Origin: Pseudomonadota bacterium | GTDB lineage: Bacteria; Pseudomonadota; Gammaproteobacteria; Xanthomonadales; Xanthomonadaceae | Direction: 5' to 3' | Length of the DNA: 15,188 nt | Assembly: GCA_023392975.1 (NCBI GenBank) | Contig: JAEWNA010000122.1 | Coordinates: 1-15,188, forward strand | Part shown: in pieces, positions 6,798 through 12,198 of the stretch | Layout: every line of letters starts with the position of its first letter | How positions within the stretch are numbered: the first letter of the stretch is position 1 | Translations under genes and position numbers: made by a program | The notes under the pieces: model-generated | The model's database searches: none | What the model saw: the letters and a program-made list of their open reading frames with translations, nothing else | What the model was told of the DNA's origin: nothing

Positions 6798-7127
6798 ATG
6801 GACACATTGCTACAGATCGTTTTCCTCACTTCCCTTGTGGGCGTGATCCCCGCATTCTCGGCGGCGATCCATGCCGAGCGCAAAGTCGCGCAACGGCTGC
6901 GAACGTCCCACGCCAGCCTCTGGGCCGAGATCGCCCCCAATCCACATGCCGAGCCCAGCTTGTCTTCACCTTTTGTTCGGTTCATCACTCAGCGGCGCTA
7001 CTTGCAGCTCAATGACCCGGAGCTGTCTCACTTGGGGGAACGCACCCGGACACGCCTGTACCTTGCCGCCTCGGTGTTCCTGGTGCTTGTGCTATCCGGG
7101 CTCGCCGACAGCTTGCGCCCGGGGTGA
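6798..7127 (+). CDS. Cassette 4: two-TM membrane protein resembling UspB
   Basis: A 109-aa protein with one N-terminal TM helix (LLQIVFLTSLVGVIPAFSA) and one C-terminal TM helix (LYLAASVFLVLVLSGLA) separated by a basic, roughly 60-residue loop. The layout and the loop segment SPFVRFITQRRYLQLNDPELSHLGERTR recall universal stress protein B of enterobacteria, where an aromatic/Arg-rich loop precedes an acidic ...D.E... and CERVRR-like stretch before the second helix. This likeness is recalled, not searched. The ATG at 6798 is preferred over 6777, which lies inside attC3 and would add MTQAAVL. The stop is 7 bp before attC4. GC content is closer to the chromosome than in cassettes 1 and 2, so this may be an older resident. 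Confidence 0.72.
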   Translation: MDTLLQIVFLTSLVGVIPAFSAAIHAERKVAQRLRTSHASLWAEIAPNPHAEPSLSSPFVRFITQRRYLQLNDPELSHLGERTRTRLYLAASVFLVLVLSGLADSLRPG

Positions 7128-7134
7128 GGATGAA

Positions 7135-7193
7135 GCCTGACCATTCGTCCAGGCCAACGCCGCTCGTGACGCGGCTTAACGCAGGTGGTAGGC
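7135..7193 (+). repeat. attC4 recombination site (divergent)
   Basis: R'' GCCTGAC (7135-7141), left arm CATTCGTCCAGGCCAA, stem CGCCG-CTCGTGA-CGCGGC, right arm GGCTTAACGCAGG, R' GGTAGGC (7187-7193, GTTRRRY with one change). The order and spacing of all elements are kept, though the bases differ more than in attC1, 5 and 6. Confidence 0.76.
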
Positions 7194-7195
7194 CC

Positions 7196-7552
7196 ATGTC
7201 GAGAGTTGCAGCGCTTCTGACACTGATCGCCGTGGCACCGCAGGCCTTCGCTGTCGAGAAGCCTCATTGCGATCCAATCGATGAAACGATTCGCCTGCCT
7301 GGACCGAACCTGTCCCTGGCCGAGTTGGAGCGGATTGGATTGGCTCGCGCCAGGACGAATCCTGCGGCGCCGCAAGTCACATGGGCTTATGGCCACGACG
7401 ATTGGCTCCTGCTCAAGGCCATGTACCGGCCAGGAGACCAGATCCGGGCGTACGAGCAGCGATGGTGCCCTGGCGGCAAGCCGTTCTCTTGGGGCTATGC
7501 TCTGGTACGGGGCCAATGCGTACTGGGTTCGCTCGCTACCGGCATGTCGTAG
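7196..7552 (+). CDS. Cassette 5: small exported protein of unknown function
   Basis: A 118-aa protein with a signal peptide (MSRVAALLTLIAVAPQAFA, cleaved before VEK). The mature part of about 99 residues has three cysteines (HCDPID, RWCPGG, GQCVLG) and three Trp-rich turns (VTWAYGHDDWLL, RWCPGGKPFSWGYALVRG), suggesting a small periplasmic beta fold; LKAMYRPGDQIRAYEQRW probably forms strands that end in the aromatic turn. I do not recognise the family. ATG 7196 is chosen rather than the in-frame ATG 72 bp upstream because that one lies before attC4 and gives no signal peptide. The start is only 2 bp after R' of attC4, so its only plausible ribosome site (AGGTGG, 7183-7188) lies inside attC4 itself. 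The stop TAG directly abuts R'' of attC5. Confidence 0.74.
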   Translation: MSRVAALLTLIAVAPQAFAVEKPHCDPIDETIRLPGPNLSLAELERIGLARARTNPAAPQVTWAYGHDDWLLLKAMYRPGDQIRAYEQRWCPGGKPFSWGYALVRGQCVLGSLATGMS

Positions 7553-7612
7553 GCCTGACAATTCATTCAAGCCGACGCTGCTTCTCGGCTCGGCTTAATT
7601 CAGGGATTAGAT
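7553..7612 (+). repeat. attC5 recombination site
   Basis: R'' GCCTGAC (7553-7559), AATTCATTCAAGCCG, stem ACGCTGC-TTCTCGGCT, right arm CGGCTTAATTCAGG, R' ATTAGAT (7606-7612). The six bases TTAGAT that open cassette 6 are the exact reverse complement of the R'' at 8326, as expected if cassette 6 was inserted here by an integron integrase. Confidence 0.88.
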
Positions 7613-7619
7613 TTCACTT

Positions 7620-8315
7620 ATGCTTTCCAGCGACTCACCCTTAAAACGAATTCCCGCGAATCTTGCAAAAAGGCAAGTGTTGTTCTTAGATGGTATTCGA
7701 CATGCGGCCGAGATCACGATGCTTTCGTACTCGCGCCTGACGGACAACTTGCTAAAACTGGCTTTTCGCGATGAATCGATACCCGAGCAATCTATAACGA
7801 GCGCCTTCTTGGATGCATGGACTACCGTGGACTCTATCGATCGATTTCGGGCGCTTTGGAAACTTCAACCAAATTCCGATTCAATCCAAGCAGAATTTTC
7901 ACCTGCTACTGTAGAGGAACGGCTGCGCGACGTACGCAATGTGAGAAACGTTGCTGATCACTTGGCTCAGCGCGTGGATTACATACTCTCAAAGTCGGGA
8001 ACCGCACTTGGCGTTCTGAGCTGGGTCGCGGTCAAGGATCGTGAGTCATCTACTGGGCGGTCTTGCTTGCTTGTTCCTGGCAGCATTGACACCACTACAC
8101 AGAAGCTACCGATGCCTAGCGGCAACGTAGTATTCCCGGTGGGTTACGTTCAACTCAAGGCTGGCGAGCATATTGCAAACCTAACCGACGCTTTCTACTT
8201 TATGGCCGCGGTTATTTCCTTCGCAGAAGAATCACTTGATGCGCCGTTTTCCAAGGCTGGCGGTAACGTCCTTGGCTCCGACATGATCATGCAGGGAGAT
8301 TTCTCGTTCAGCTAG
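7620..8315 (+). CDS. Cassette 6: cytosolic protein of unknown function with an R-N-x3-H (HEPN-like) motif
   Basis: A 231-aa protein with no signal peptide and no TM helix. The N-terminal half is mostly helical: FLDGIRHAAEITMLSYSRLTDNL and SAFLDAWTTVDSIDRFRALW, then a helix with VEERLRDVRNVRNVADHL in which R109-N-x3-H114 fits the R-x4-6-H signature of HEPN ribonucleases, including the polar residue after Arg. The C-terminal half is beta-like (VLSWVAVKD, NVVFPVGYVQL). Many such helical RNxxxH proteins are phage-defence or toxin RNases, but no HEPN family is recognised here and the motif could be coincidental. The start ATG at 7620 is 8 bp inside the cassette; a weak AGGGA lies in attC5. The stop is 10 bp before attC6. 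The GC content is below that of the flanks. Confidence 0.76.
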   Translation: MLSSDSPLKRIPANLAKRQVLFLDGIRHAAEITMLSYSRLTDNLLKLAFRDESIPEQSITSAFLDAWTTVDSIDRFRALWKLQPNSDSIQAEFSPATVEERLRDVRNVRNVADHLAQRVDYILSKSGTALGVLSWVAVKDRESSTGRSCLLVPGSIDTTTQKLPMPSGNVVFPVGYVQLKAGEHIANLTDAFYFMAAVISFAEESLDAPFSKAGGNVLGSDMIMQGDFSFS

Positions 8316-8325
8316 TCGGTGTGAA

Positions 8326-8382
8326 ATCTAACAATTCATTCAAGCCGACCCATGTCGTGGCGGCTTAACTCAAACGTTGAGG
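8326..8382 (+). repeat. attC6 recombination site
   Basis: A 57-bp site: R'' ATCTAAC (8326-8332), AATTCATTCAAGCCG, a short stem CGACCCATGTCGTGG, right arm CGGCTTAACTCAAAC, R' GTTGAGG (8376-8382). R'' is the exact reverse complement of G plus the first six bases of its cassette (TTAGAT at 7607). R' also supplies part of the ribosome site of the next gene. Confidence 0.9.
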
Positions 8383-8393
8383 GACAACAGATC

Positions 8394-8794
8394 ATGGATA
8401 GTGGAACGCTAGGAGACATTGGCACCAGCATCATTGGTATCGTCATTGTCATTTTGGCCGTCACGGTCGTTGCTTGGCCGGTTCTTCGTGGCCGTGAGTG
8501 GCTGCTTAGGCGCGCCACCAACCGCTTTGAGGAACTCGCCACTCAATTCAATCTATCCAGCGTCCAGCGAGAAGGTTTTGTCTTGGTCCACTTCCCTGTT
8601 TATGTCGGCATGTTGGTTACCGTCACAGAGCTCTCGCCTCAATTGTGGGTGCCCCCCAGAGTGCACGGCCGGTCGTAAACTCTTTGGCGCTGCTCAGTTT
8701 CAAATATGGGCTTTTCACAATCTTGGCGCCCTACGTTTTATTCATGGTGCTTCTCAACTATGTCTTGCATCTGCGTAGGTTCATTGGCAGCTAA
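8394..8794 (+). pseudogene. Cassette 7: multi-TM membrane protein interrupted by a -1 frameshift in a poly-C run
   Basis: The ATG at 8394 follows GAGGGA (8379-8384) with normal spacing. The frame encodes a TM helix (IIGIVIVILAVTVVAWPVL), a basic loop (RGREWLLRRATNRFEELATQF) and a second hydrophobic part (GFVLVHFPVYVGMLVTV), then hits a stop at 8676-8678 after 94 residues. One extra base in the C6 run at 8652-8657 would join it to a frame that continues ...NSLALLSFKYGLFTILAPYVLFMVLLNYVLHLRRFIGS and stops at 8792-8794, adding a good third TM helix and bringing the protein to about 133 aa. This could be a real inactivation, slippage-based phase variation or a sequencing error. No family is recognised. 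Confidence 0.72.
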
Positions 8795-8868
8795 GTTGCG
8801 CCCCAATCCATCCGCCGATAGGCGGTACCTCATGTCTGCCGGTTAACCGCTTAAAACCAGGGGGGGGC

Positions 8869-8962
8869 ATGGCTCATCAAGTCACGCTCGACATTGCGAC
8901 CAAGTTCGTTCTGCACAAACAAGCCGAAGCCGCTTCGCGGCCCGGCGTGCTCCGGGCACCCA
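8869..8962 (+). repeat. attC7 remnant preceded by a truncated cassette reading frame
   Basis: Bases 8914-8962 keep the attC centre (ACAAGCCGAAGCCGCTTCGCGG) followed by CCCGGCGTGCTCCGGGC, which aligns with CGGCTTAACTCAGGC. The AATTCATTC segment between R'' and the stem is missing and no GTTRRRY remains. An ATG at 8868-8870 following a run of eight G opens a frame MAHQVTLDIATKFVLHK that runs into this site, as if only the start of a cassette gene survived. Between 8795 and 8868 I see only a CCGCC-GATA-GGCGG hairpin (8812-8825) and GGTTAACC, no gene. This is the eroded right end of the array. Confidence 0.52.
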
Positions 8963-8965
8963 GCC

Positions 8966-9361
8966 ATGAAGCGACGACTGTCGCTTGCGTTCCTCTCCGG
9001 CGGCGCCGTCGCCGGGATGCTCGCGTTCGCATTCCTGCATTGGACGCTGGATGGCTCGACGCCGGTCCGCTTCGAGAATCGATCCGGTGTCTTGCTGCAG
9101 GGCGTGACGATCTCCGGTGCCGGATTCGAGGCCTCGCTGGGCGATGTCGTGCCGGGCGAAACGGCGCATGCCCGGATCTATCCGGCGGGCGAGTCCGCGA
9201 TCCGGGTCGCGTTCCGTGCACACGGGCAAGCCGTCTCCGCGCCGCATGACGTGTACTTCGAAGGCGGTGGCGGCGACGACGTGGATGTGATCGTGGACGC
9301 CCGCCTTGAGGCGAACGTGAGCGTCGACTCCTTTTCCCTCAGCAGCATGCTGTTGCCGTGA
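8966..9361 (+). CDS. Membrane-anchored or exported protein of unknown function
   Basis: A 131-aa protein with an N-terminal hydrophobic segment (residues 6-25, LSLAFLSGGAVAGMLAFAFL) after a positive MKRR, which acts as a signal anchor or signal peptide. The rest is a single beta-rich domain (VRFENRSGVLLQGVTISGAGF, then VVPGETAHARIYPAGESAIRVAF) of the type that places a small Ig-like fold in the periplasm. The family is not recognised. ATG 8966 is chosen over the in-frame 8894 because the latter would run the protein through the attC7 remnant and bury the signal. Its high GC content resembles the chromosome, not the cassettes, and it is not followed by an attC, so it is treated as the first gene after the array, although its position directly after a decayed attC leaves open that it is an old cassette. 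Confidence 0.7.
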   Translation: MKRRLSLAFLSGGAVAGMLAFAFLHWTLDGSTPVRFENRSGVLLQGVTISGAGFEASLGDVVPGETAHARIYPAGESAIRVAFRAHGQAVSAPHDVYFEGGGGDDVDVIVDARLEANVSVDSFSLSSMLLP

Positions 9362-9430
9362 TGACTGGCATCCGCTTTCCAATGCAATCTGCATGCGCCT
9401 GAATACGCGGCCATTCCGGCCCTTCACTGG

Positions 9431-9790
9431 ATGATGCCCATGCCCGATCGCCCTGCCCTCCTGGAGCACCTCTGGACGAACGCGATCAACGCCAACCTGC
9501 GTCCGGAGGGACTGTCCGAAGCGATGGCCCGCGCAAGATCGCGACCGAACGATCCCTTCGCCGACAGCGGCCCTGCGCTCGAGCGATTGATCGCGCTCGG
9601 CGCCAACCCGGAAGACATCTGCCTGCTCATGCGGGATGCGGCCTACAACGCCGTCTTCGCCACGCTGTATGCCATCGGCGATCCTGGCGTCGATGGCGAT
9701 GACGTCTTCATGCTGCACGAAGAATTGTTGACCGCGGATCCCAGCGGACTGGAAGGACGCCCCGGTTCTTCCGCCAACATCAGGCGATGA
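9431..9790 (+). CDS. Small acidic cytosolic protein of unknown function
   Basis: A 119-aa protein, helical and without a signal or TM segment. The N-terminus offers three close ATGs (9431, 9434 out of frame, 9440); 9431 gives the full frame, and 9440 (MPDRPALLEHLWTNAINANL) is an equally good start. Conserved-looking parts are ALERLIALGANPEDICLLMRDAAYNAVFATLYAIGDP and DDVFMLHEELLTADPSG. The LIALGANPEDI piece recalls ankyrin-type helix pairs, but no true repeat is visible. Family not recognised. It overlaps the 3' end of the convergent amidohydrolase gene by 11 bp. GC content and codon use are those of the chromosome. Confidence 0.72.
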   Translation: MMPMPDRPALLEHLWTNAINANLRPEGLSEAMARARSRPNDPFADSGPALERLIALGANPEDICLLMRDAAYNAVFATLYAIGDPGVDGDDVFMLHEELLTADPSGLEGRPGSSANIRR

Positions 9791-10673
9791 AGGAACGCCG
9801 GAGCGCCCGCCCCCTGCGCGCGTGGCGGCGGTGTCGGTCGTCTTGCGATGCGTCGAACGGGCGGGACAGCGCGGGATCGTCCAGCAGCGGCGTCAGCCGC
9901 CGCGCCAGCAGGTCGATCCACGCCTCGCGCTGCGCGGGCGCGGCGAGCACGTCCTGGCGCAGCTCGATCAGCAGGTGGGGCAGGCCGTGCGGCTCGGCGT
10001 GCATCGCCATGGTGTAGCCGAAGCCGACGCGTCCGGAGTAGGGCACGTTGTCGCCGGCATCGAGACCGTCCAGCTCGCGCAGTGCGCGCAGGAAGGGCTG
10101 CGCCATGCGCCCGTCGCGATTCCACAGCGCCGCCACCGGCCAGCGCCGCTTCTCGCCGCCGAGTTCGGGCGTGAAGCTGTGGATCGACACCAGCGCGGGG
10201 CGGTCGCCGGCGCGCAGGCGCGCGTCCAGCCAGGCGTCGATGGCACGGTGGTAGGGCTGGTGCAGTTCTTCCCAGCGGCAGCGGCGCGCGCTTTCCGACA
10301 AGGCGATGTTGCCGGGCACCGTGGTGCCGTCGCTGACCGCGGGGCAGAGCGTGGCGTCGTCCCAGGCGCGGTTGGCGTCGATGACCAGCCGCGAGCAGCC
10401 GTGCAGGAACGCCGGCACGCCGAGCTTCGCGGCCAGCCCGCGGGTGACGTCGGCCGCGTGCAGGTCGATCGCGATGTGACGCGCGAACGCGGCCTCGGGC
10501 AGCCCCAGGCCGTCTAGCGCGGCGGGCACCGCGGCGGAGGCGTGGTCGCACAGCAGGAGGGCGCGGGCCGAGGCACCGGGCACGAAGGTGAAGACGGGCG
10601 GGTCCCGCGGGCCGGTCAGCGGCGGAACGTGTCCGGCGTCGGGGTCGCCGACCGGGTCGTCTTCGAGGGACAT
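9780..10673 (-). CDS. N-formylglutamate amidohydrolase family protein
   Basis: A 297-aa hydrolase. The family motifs appear in order: LLLCDHASAAVP near the N-terminus (His and nearby acidic residue, metal ligands), ARHIAIDLHAADVTRGLAAKLG, the SRLVIDANRAWDD block, a central VSIHSFTPELGG, and near the C-terminus GYTMAMHAEPHGLPHLLIELRQD. Known for the family (FGase, also found as a stand-alone hydrolase): zinc-dependent cleavage of N-formylglutamate to glutamate and formate, the last step of one histidine degradation route. No other hut gene is in the window, so the true substrate may differ; many Xanthomonadaceae homologues are orphan enzymes. Length is normal. The last 25 residues are Arg-rich and unlike the family. 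Start at 10673; the gene is 57 bp from the next minus-strand gene and may be co-transcribed with it. Confidence 0.85.
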   Translation of the reverse strand: MSLEDDPVGDPDAGHVPPLTGPRDPPVFTFVPGASARALLLCDHASAAVPAALDGLGLPEAAFARHIAIDLHAADVTRGLAAKLGVPAFLHGCSRLVIDANRAWDDATLCPAVSDGTTVPGNIALSESARRCRWEELHQPYHRAIDAWLDARLRAGDRPALVSIHSFTPELGGEKRRWPVAALWNRDGRMAQPFLRALRELDGLDAGDNVPYSGRVGFGYTMAMHAEPHGLPHLLIELRQDVLAAPAQREAWIDLLARRLTPLLDDPALSRPFDASQDDRHRRHARRGRALRRSFIA

Positions 10674-10730
10674 GCGCCGATGATGTCAAGCCGCCCCGGG
10701 GCCGACAAGCGTCGCGCCGCGCGGATCGTC

Positions 10731-11105
10731 TCAGGCGCCGACGCGGCGGCGGACGGCGTCGAAATCGCGCACCGGGCGCACTTCGACTGCGCCGTAGCGG
10801 CTCCACGGCCAGGCTTCGGCCATGCGCACGGCCTCTTCCATGCTGTCGGCCTCGATCAGGCTGTAGCCGGCCAGGAACTCCTTCGTCTCCGCGAACGGGC
10901 CGTCCGTCACCCGCAGCGCGCCGTCGCGCACGCGCAGGGTGCGCGCGGTCGAGGCGTCCTCCAACTGCTGCGAGCCGATCAGGCGGCCTTCGGACTCCAG
11001 CGCATCGGCGTGGGTGATGCAGCCGTGCATCAGGCGGTCGAACTCGTCCGGCGGCAGCGTCGCCATCAGGTCGGGGTCGGTGTGGATCAGCAGCAGGTAG
11101 CGCAT
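10731..11105 (-). CDS. YciI/DGPF-domain protein (YCII-related)
   Basis: A 124-aa protein of the YCII-related family. It opens with MRYLLLIHTDPDL, has PDEFDRLMHGCITHADALESEGRLIGSQQL, and contains the hallmark DGPF at residues 68-71 followed by AETKEFLAGY and an SMEEAVRMAEAWP block. Known for the family: ferredoxin-like dimeric proteins, of mostly unknown biochemical role, strongly linked to ECF42 sigma factors. The frame is open much further upstream, but ATG 11105 is the right start because the fold begins there. It is divergent from the seven-gene run at 11269, so a 163-bp spacer holds both promoters. I find no TGTCGA-type promoter pointing toward this gene. Confidence 0.88.
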   Translation of the reverse strand: MRYLLLIHTDPDLMATLPPDEFDRLMHGCITHADALESEGRLIGSQQLEDASTARTLRVRDGALRVTDGPFAETKEFLAGYSLIEADSMEEAVRMAEAWPWSRYGAVEVRPVRDFDAVRRRVGA

Positions 11106-11205
11106 CGGGCAGGTCCTGTCGGCGGCCTCGGCAGGGTTGCATGATGCCCCAAGCGCCCGGCCGGGACCCGTGCCGGAACGGCCCGGAAGATTTTTTCGAC
11201 CGGCG

Positions 11206-11232
11206 TGTCGATTCCGGTCGCGCCGGTTCGTC
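11206..11232 (+). promoter_or_regulatory. Candidate ECF42-type promoter for the DGPF operon
   Basis: TGTCGA (11206-11211) is followed after 17 bp by CGTC (11229-11232), 37 bp before the first ATG of the operon, leaving room for a leader that carries the AGAGAGGAACAAC ribosome site. From memory, ECF41/42-class promoters have a TGTC-type -35 and a CGTC/CGTA-type -10 with about this spacing. The motif match is seen directly; use by the sigma factor at the end of the operon is inferred. Confidence 0.55.
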
Positions 11233-11268
11233 GTACCCGGTAAGCACCCGCCAGAGAGGAACAACGAC

Positions 11269-11694
11269 ATGAAAGTGATGGCGCTCGTGAAGGCCACGGC
11301 CGATTCGGAGGCCGGGCGCATGCCCGACCCGTCCCTGTTCGAGGCCATGGACCGCTTCAACCACGCCCTGGCCGATGCCGGCGTGCTGCTGGCCGGCGAA
11401 GGCCTGAAGCCCAGCGCGCAGGGCGTCCGCGTGCAGTACGACGGCCCGCAGCGGCGGGTGATCGACGGCCCGTTCGCCGAGACGAAGGAACTCGTCGCCG
11501 GGTTCTGGCTGTGGCAGGTGCGCTCGATGGAGGAAGCGATCGAGTGGGCCCGCCGCTGCCCCAACCCGCACGCCGGCCCCTGCGAGATCGAACTGCGGCC
11601 GCTGTACGAGGCCGAGGATTTCGGCGAGGCCCTCCCGCCCGAAGTGCGCGAACGCGAGGAACAGCTGCGCGCACGCCTCGACGCACGGCCCTGA
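11269..11694 (+). CDS. YciI/DGPF-domain protein, first gene of the ECF42 run
   Basis: A 141-aa YCII-related protein: MKVMALVKATADSEAG, RFNHALADAGVLLAGEGLKPS, and the hallmark IDGPFAETKELVAGFW with DGPF at 66-69, then RSMEEAIEWARRCP. The final 25 residues (EVREREEQLRARLDARP) are a charged helical tail. This version differs from the divergent gene at 11105 (low identity outside the DGPF block) and belongs to the type that typically sits beside ECF42 sigma factors. ATG 11269 is preferred over the upstream in-frame ATG because AGAGAGGA lies 7-14 bp before it. The TGTCGA-N17-CGTC element lies just upstream. The next gene follows after 55 bp. Confidence 0.88.
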   Translation: MKVMALVKATADSEAGRMPDPSLFEAMDRFNHALADAGVLLAGEGLKPSAQGVRVQYDGPQRRVIDGPFAETKELVAGFWLWQVRSMEEAIEWARRCPNPHAGPCEIELRPLYEAEDFGEALPPEVREREEQLRARLDARP

Positions 11695-11749
11695 TCCGCC
11701 GCCCGCCTCTCCCATCCCTCCCTGCCCGCCACCCGACCGGAGACCCGCC

Positions 11750-12160
11750 ATGCAAGCCATTCCCTACCTCAACTTCGACGGCCAGTGCGCCGAAGCCTTC
11801 GCCTTCTACCGCGACGCGCTCGGCGGCGAGATCGTCATCTCCTCGACCTACGGCGAATCGCCGATGTGCGACGAGATGCCGCCGGAGACGCGCGACCGCG
11901 TCATGCACTGCCACCTCGTCGCCGACGGCGCGGAGATCATGGGCGCCGACGGCCCGCCGCCGCACGACCGTCACGCCGGCACCTGCGTCAACCTGATGAC
12001 CGACACCATCGAGCAGGCCGAACGCGTCTACGCCGCGCTGTCCGAAGGCGGCACGGTGCAGATGCCGCTGCAGGAAACCTTCTGGGCGCATCGCTGGGGC
12101 GCGTTCACCGACCGGTTCGGCAAGCCGTGGATGGTCAACTGCATGAAGACGCCGGAATGA
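11750..12160 (+). CDS. PhnB-like VOC-superfamily protein
   Basis: A 136-aa protein of the PhnB/glyoxalase-like (VOC) type. The typical opening is IPYLNFDGQCAEAFAFYRDALGGEI, followed by DRVMHCHLVADGAEIMGAD, VNLMTDTIEQAERVYAALSEGGTVQMPLQETFWAHRWGAFTDRFGKPWMVN. The beta-alpha-beta-beta-beta repeats and the W-x4-D-x-F-G-x-P-W ending are diagnostic. Enzymatic activity is not established for most PhnB-like proteins and none is claimed. Start ATG 11750, with CCGGAGAC ahead of it. Its stop (TGA, 12158-12160) overlaps a possible ATG of the next gene in an ATGA, showing close operon packing. Confidence 0.88.
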   Translation: MQAIPYLNFDGQCAEAFAFYRDALGGEIVISSTYGESPMCDEMPPETRDRVMHCHLVADGAEIMGADGPPPHDRHAGTCVNLMTDTIEQAERVYAALSEGGTVQMPLQETFWAHRWGAFTDRFGKPWMVNCMKTPE

Positions 12161-12198
12161 CGGCCTCGACCGCGCCGATCGCGAAGGAACACAAGACC

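Larger units (their letters stand above)
4711..8962 (+). mobile_element. Integron gene-cassette array without integrase in the window (CALIN)
   Basis: Seven consecutive short plus-strand genes are each followed by a related imperfect palindrome of about 57-60 bp (one longer, one decayed) that starts with an RYYYAAC-like box and ends with a GTTRRRY-like box. These are integron attC sites. The recombination rule also holds: the first bases of a cassette are the reverse complement of the R'' box of its own attC, perfectly for cassette 6 (TTAGAT at 7607 with ATCTAAC at 8326) and with one mismatch for cassettes 1 and 2. Several stop codons abut or lie inside R''. The cassettes are lower in GC than the flanks, most clearly the first two. 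No integrase gene is present within the window. Normally IntI inserts and excises such cassettes; whether an IntI elsewhere in this genome serves the array cannot be seen. Confidence 0.88.

Noticed and set aside
5572..8382. The repeated palindromes as a CRISPR array
   Set aside because: The repeats are 57-60 bp, imperfect, and spaced by whole genes rather than by short uniform spacers; they fit attC sites.
8812..8845. CCGCC-GATA-GGCGG and GGTTAACC as another attC
   Set aside because: No R'' or R' boxes and no shared arm sequence with the other sites.
9361..9430. A possible attC after the 8966 gene (GCCTGAATACGCGGCCATTCCGG)
   Set aside because: Only scattered matches; no GTTRRRY box and no stem like the other sites.
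9643..11760. A 705-aa minus-strand frame across the amidohydrolase and DGPF genes
   Set aside because: It is the wrong register for both recognised proteins and is low-complexity Arg/Pro/Ala; only its shadow status is supported.
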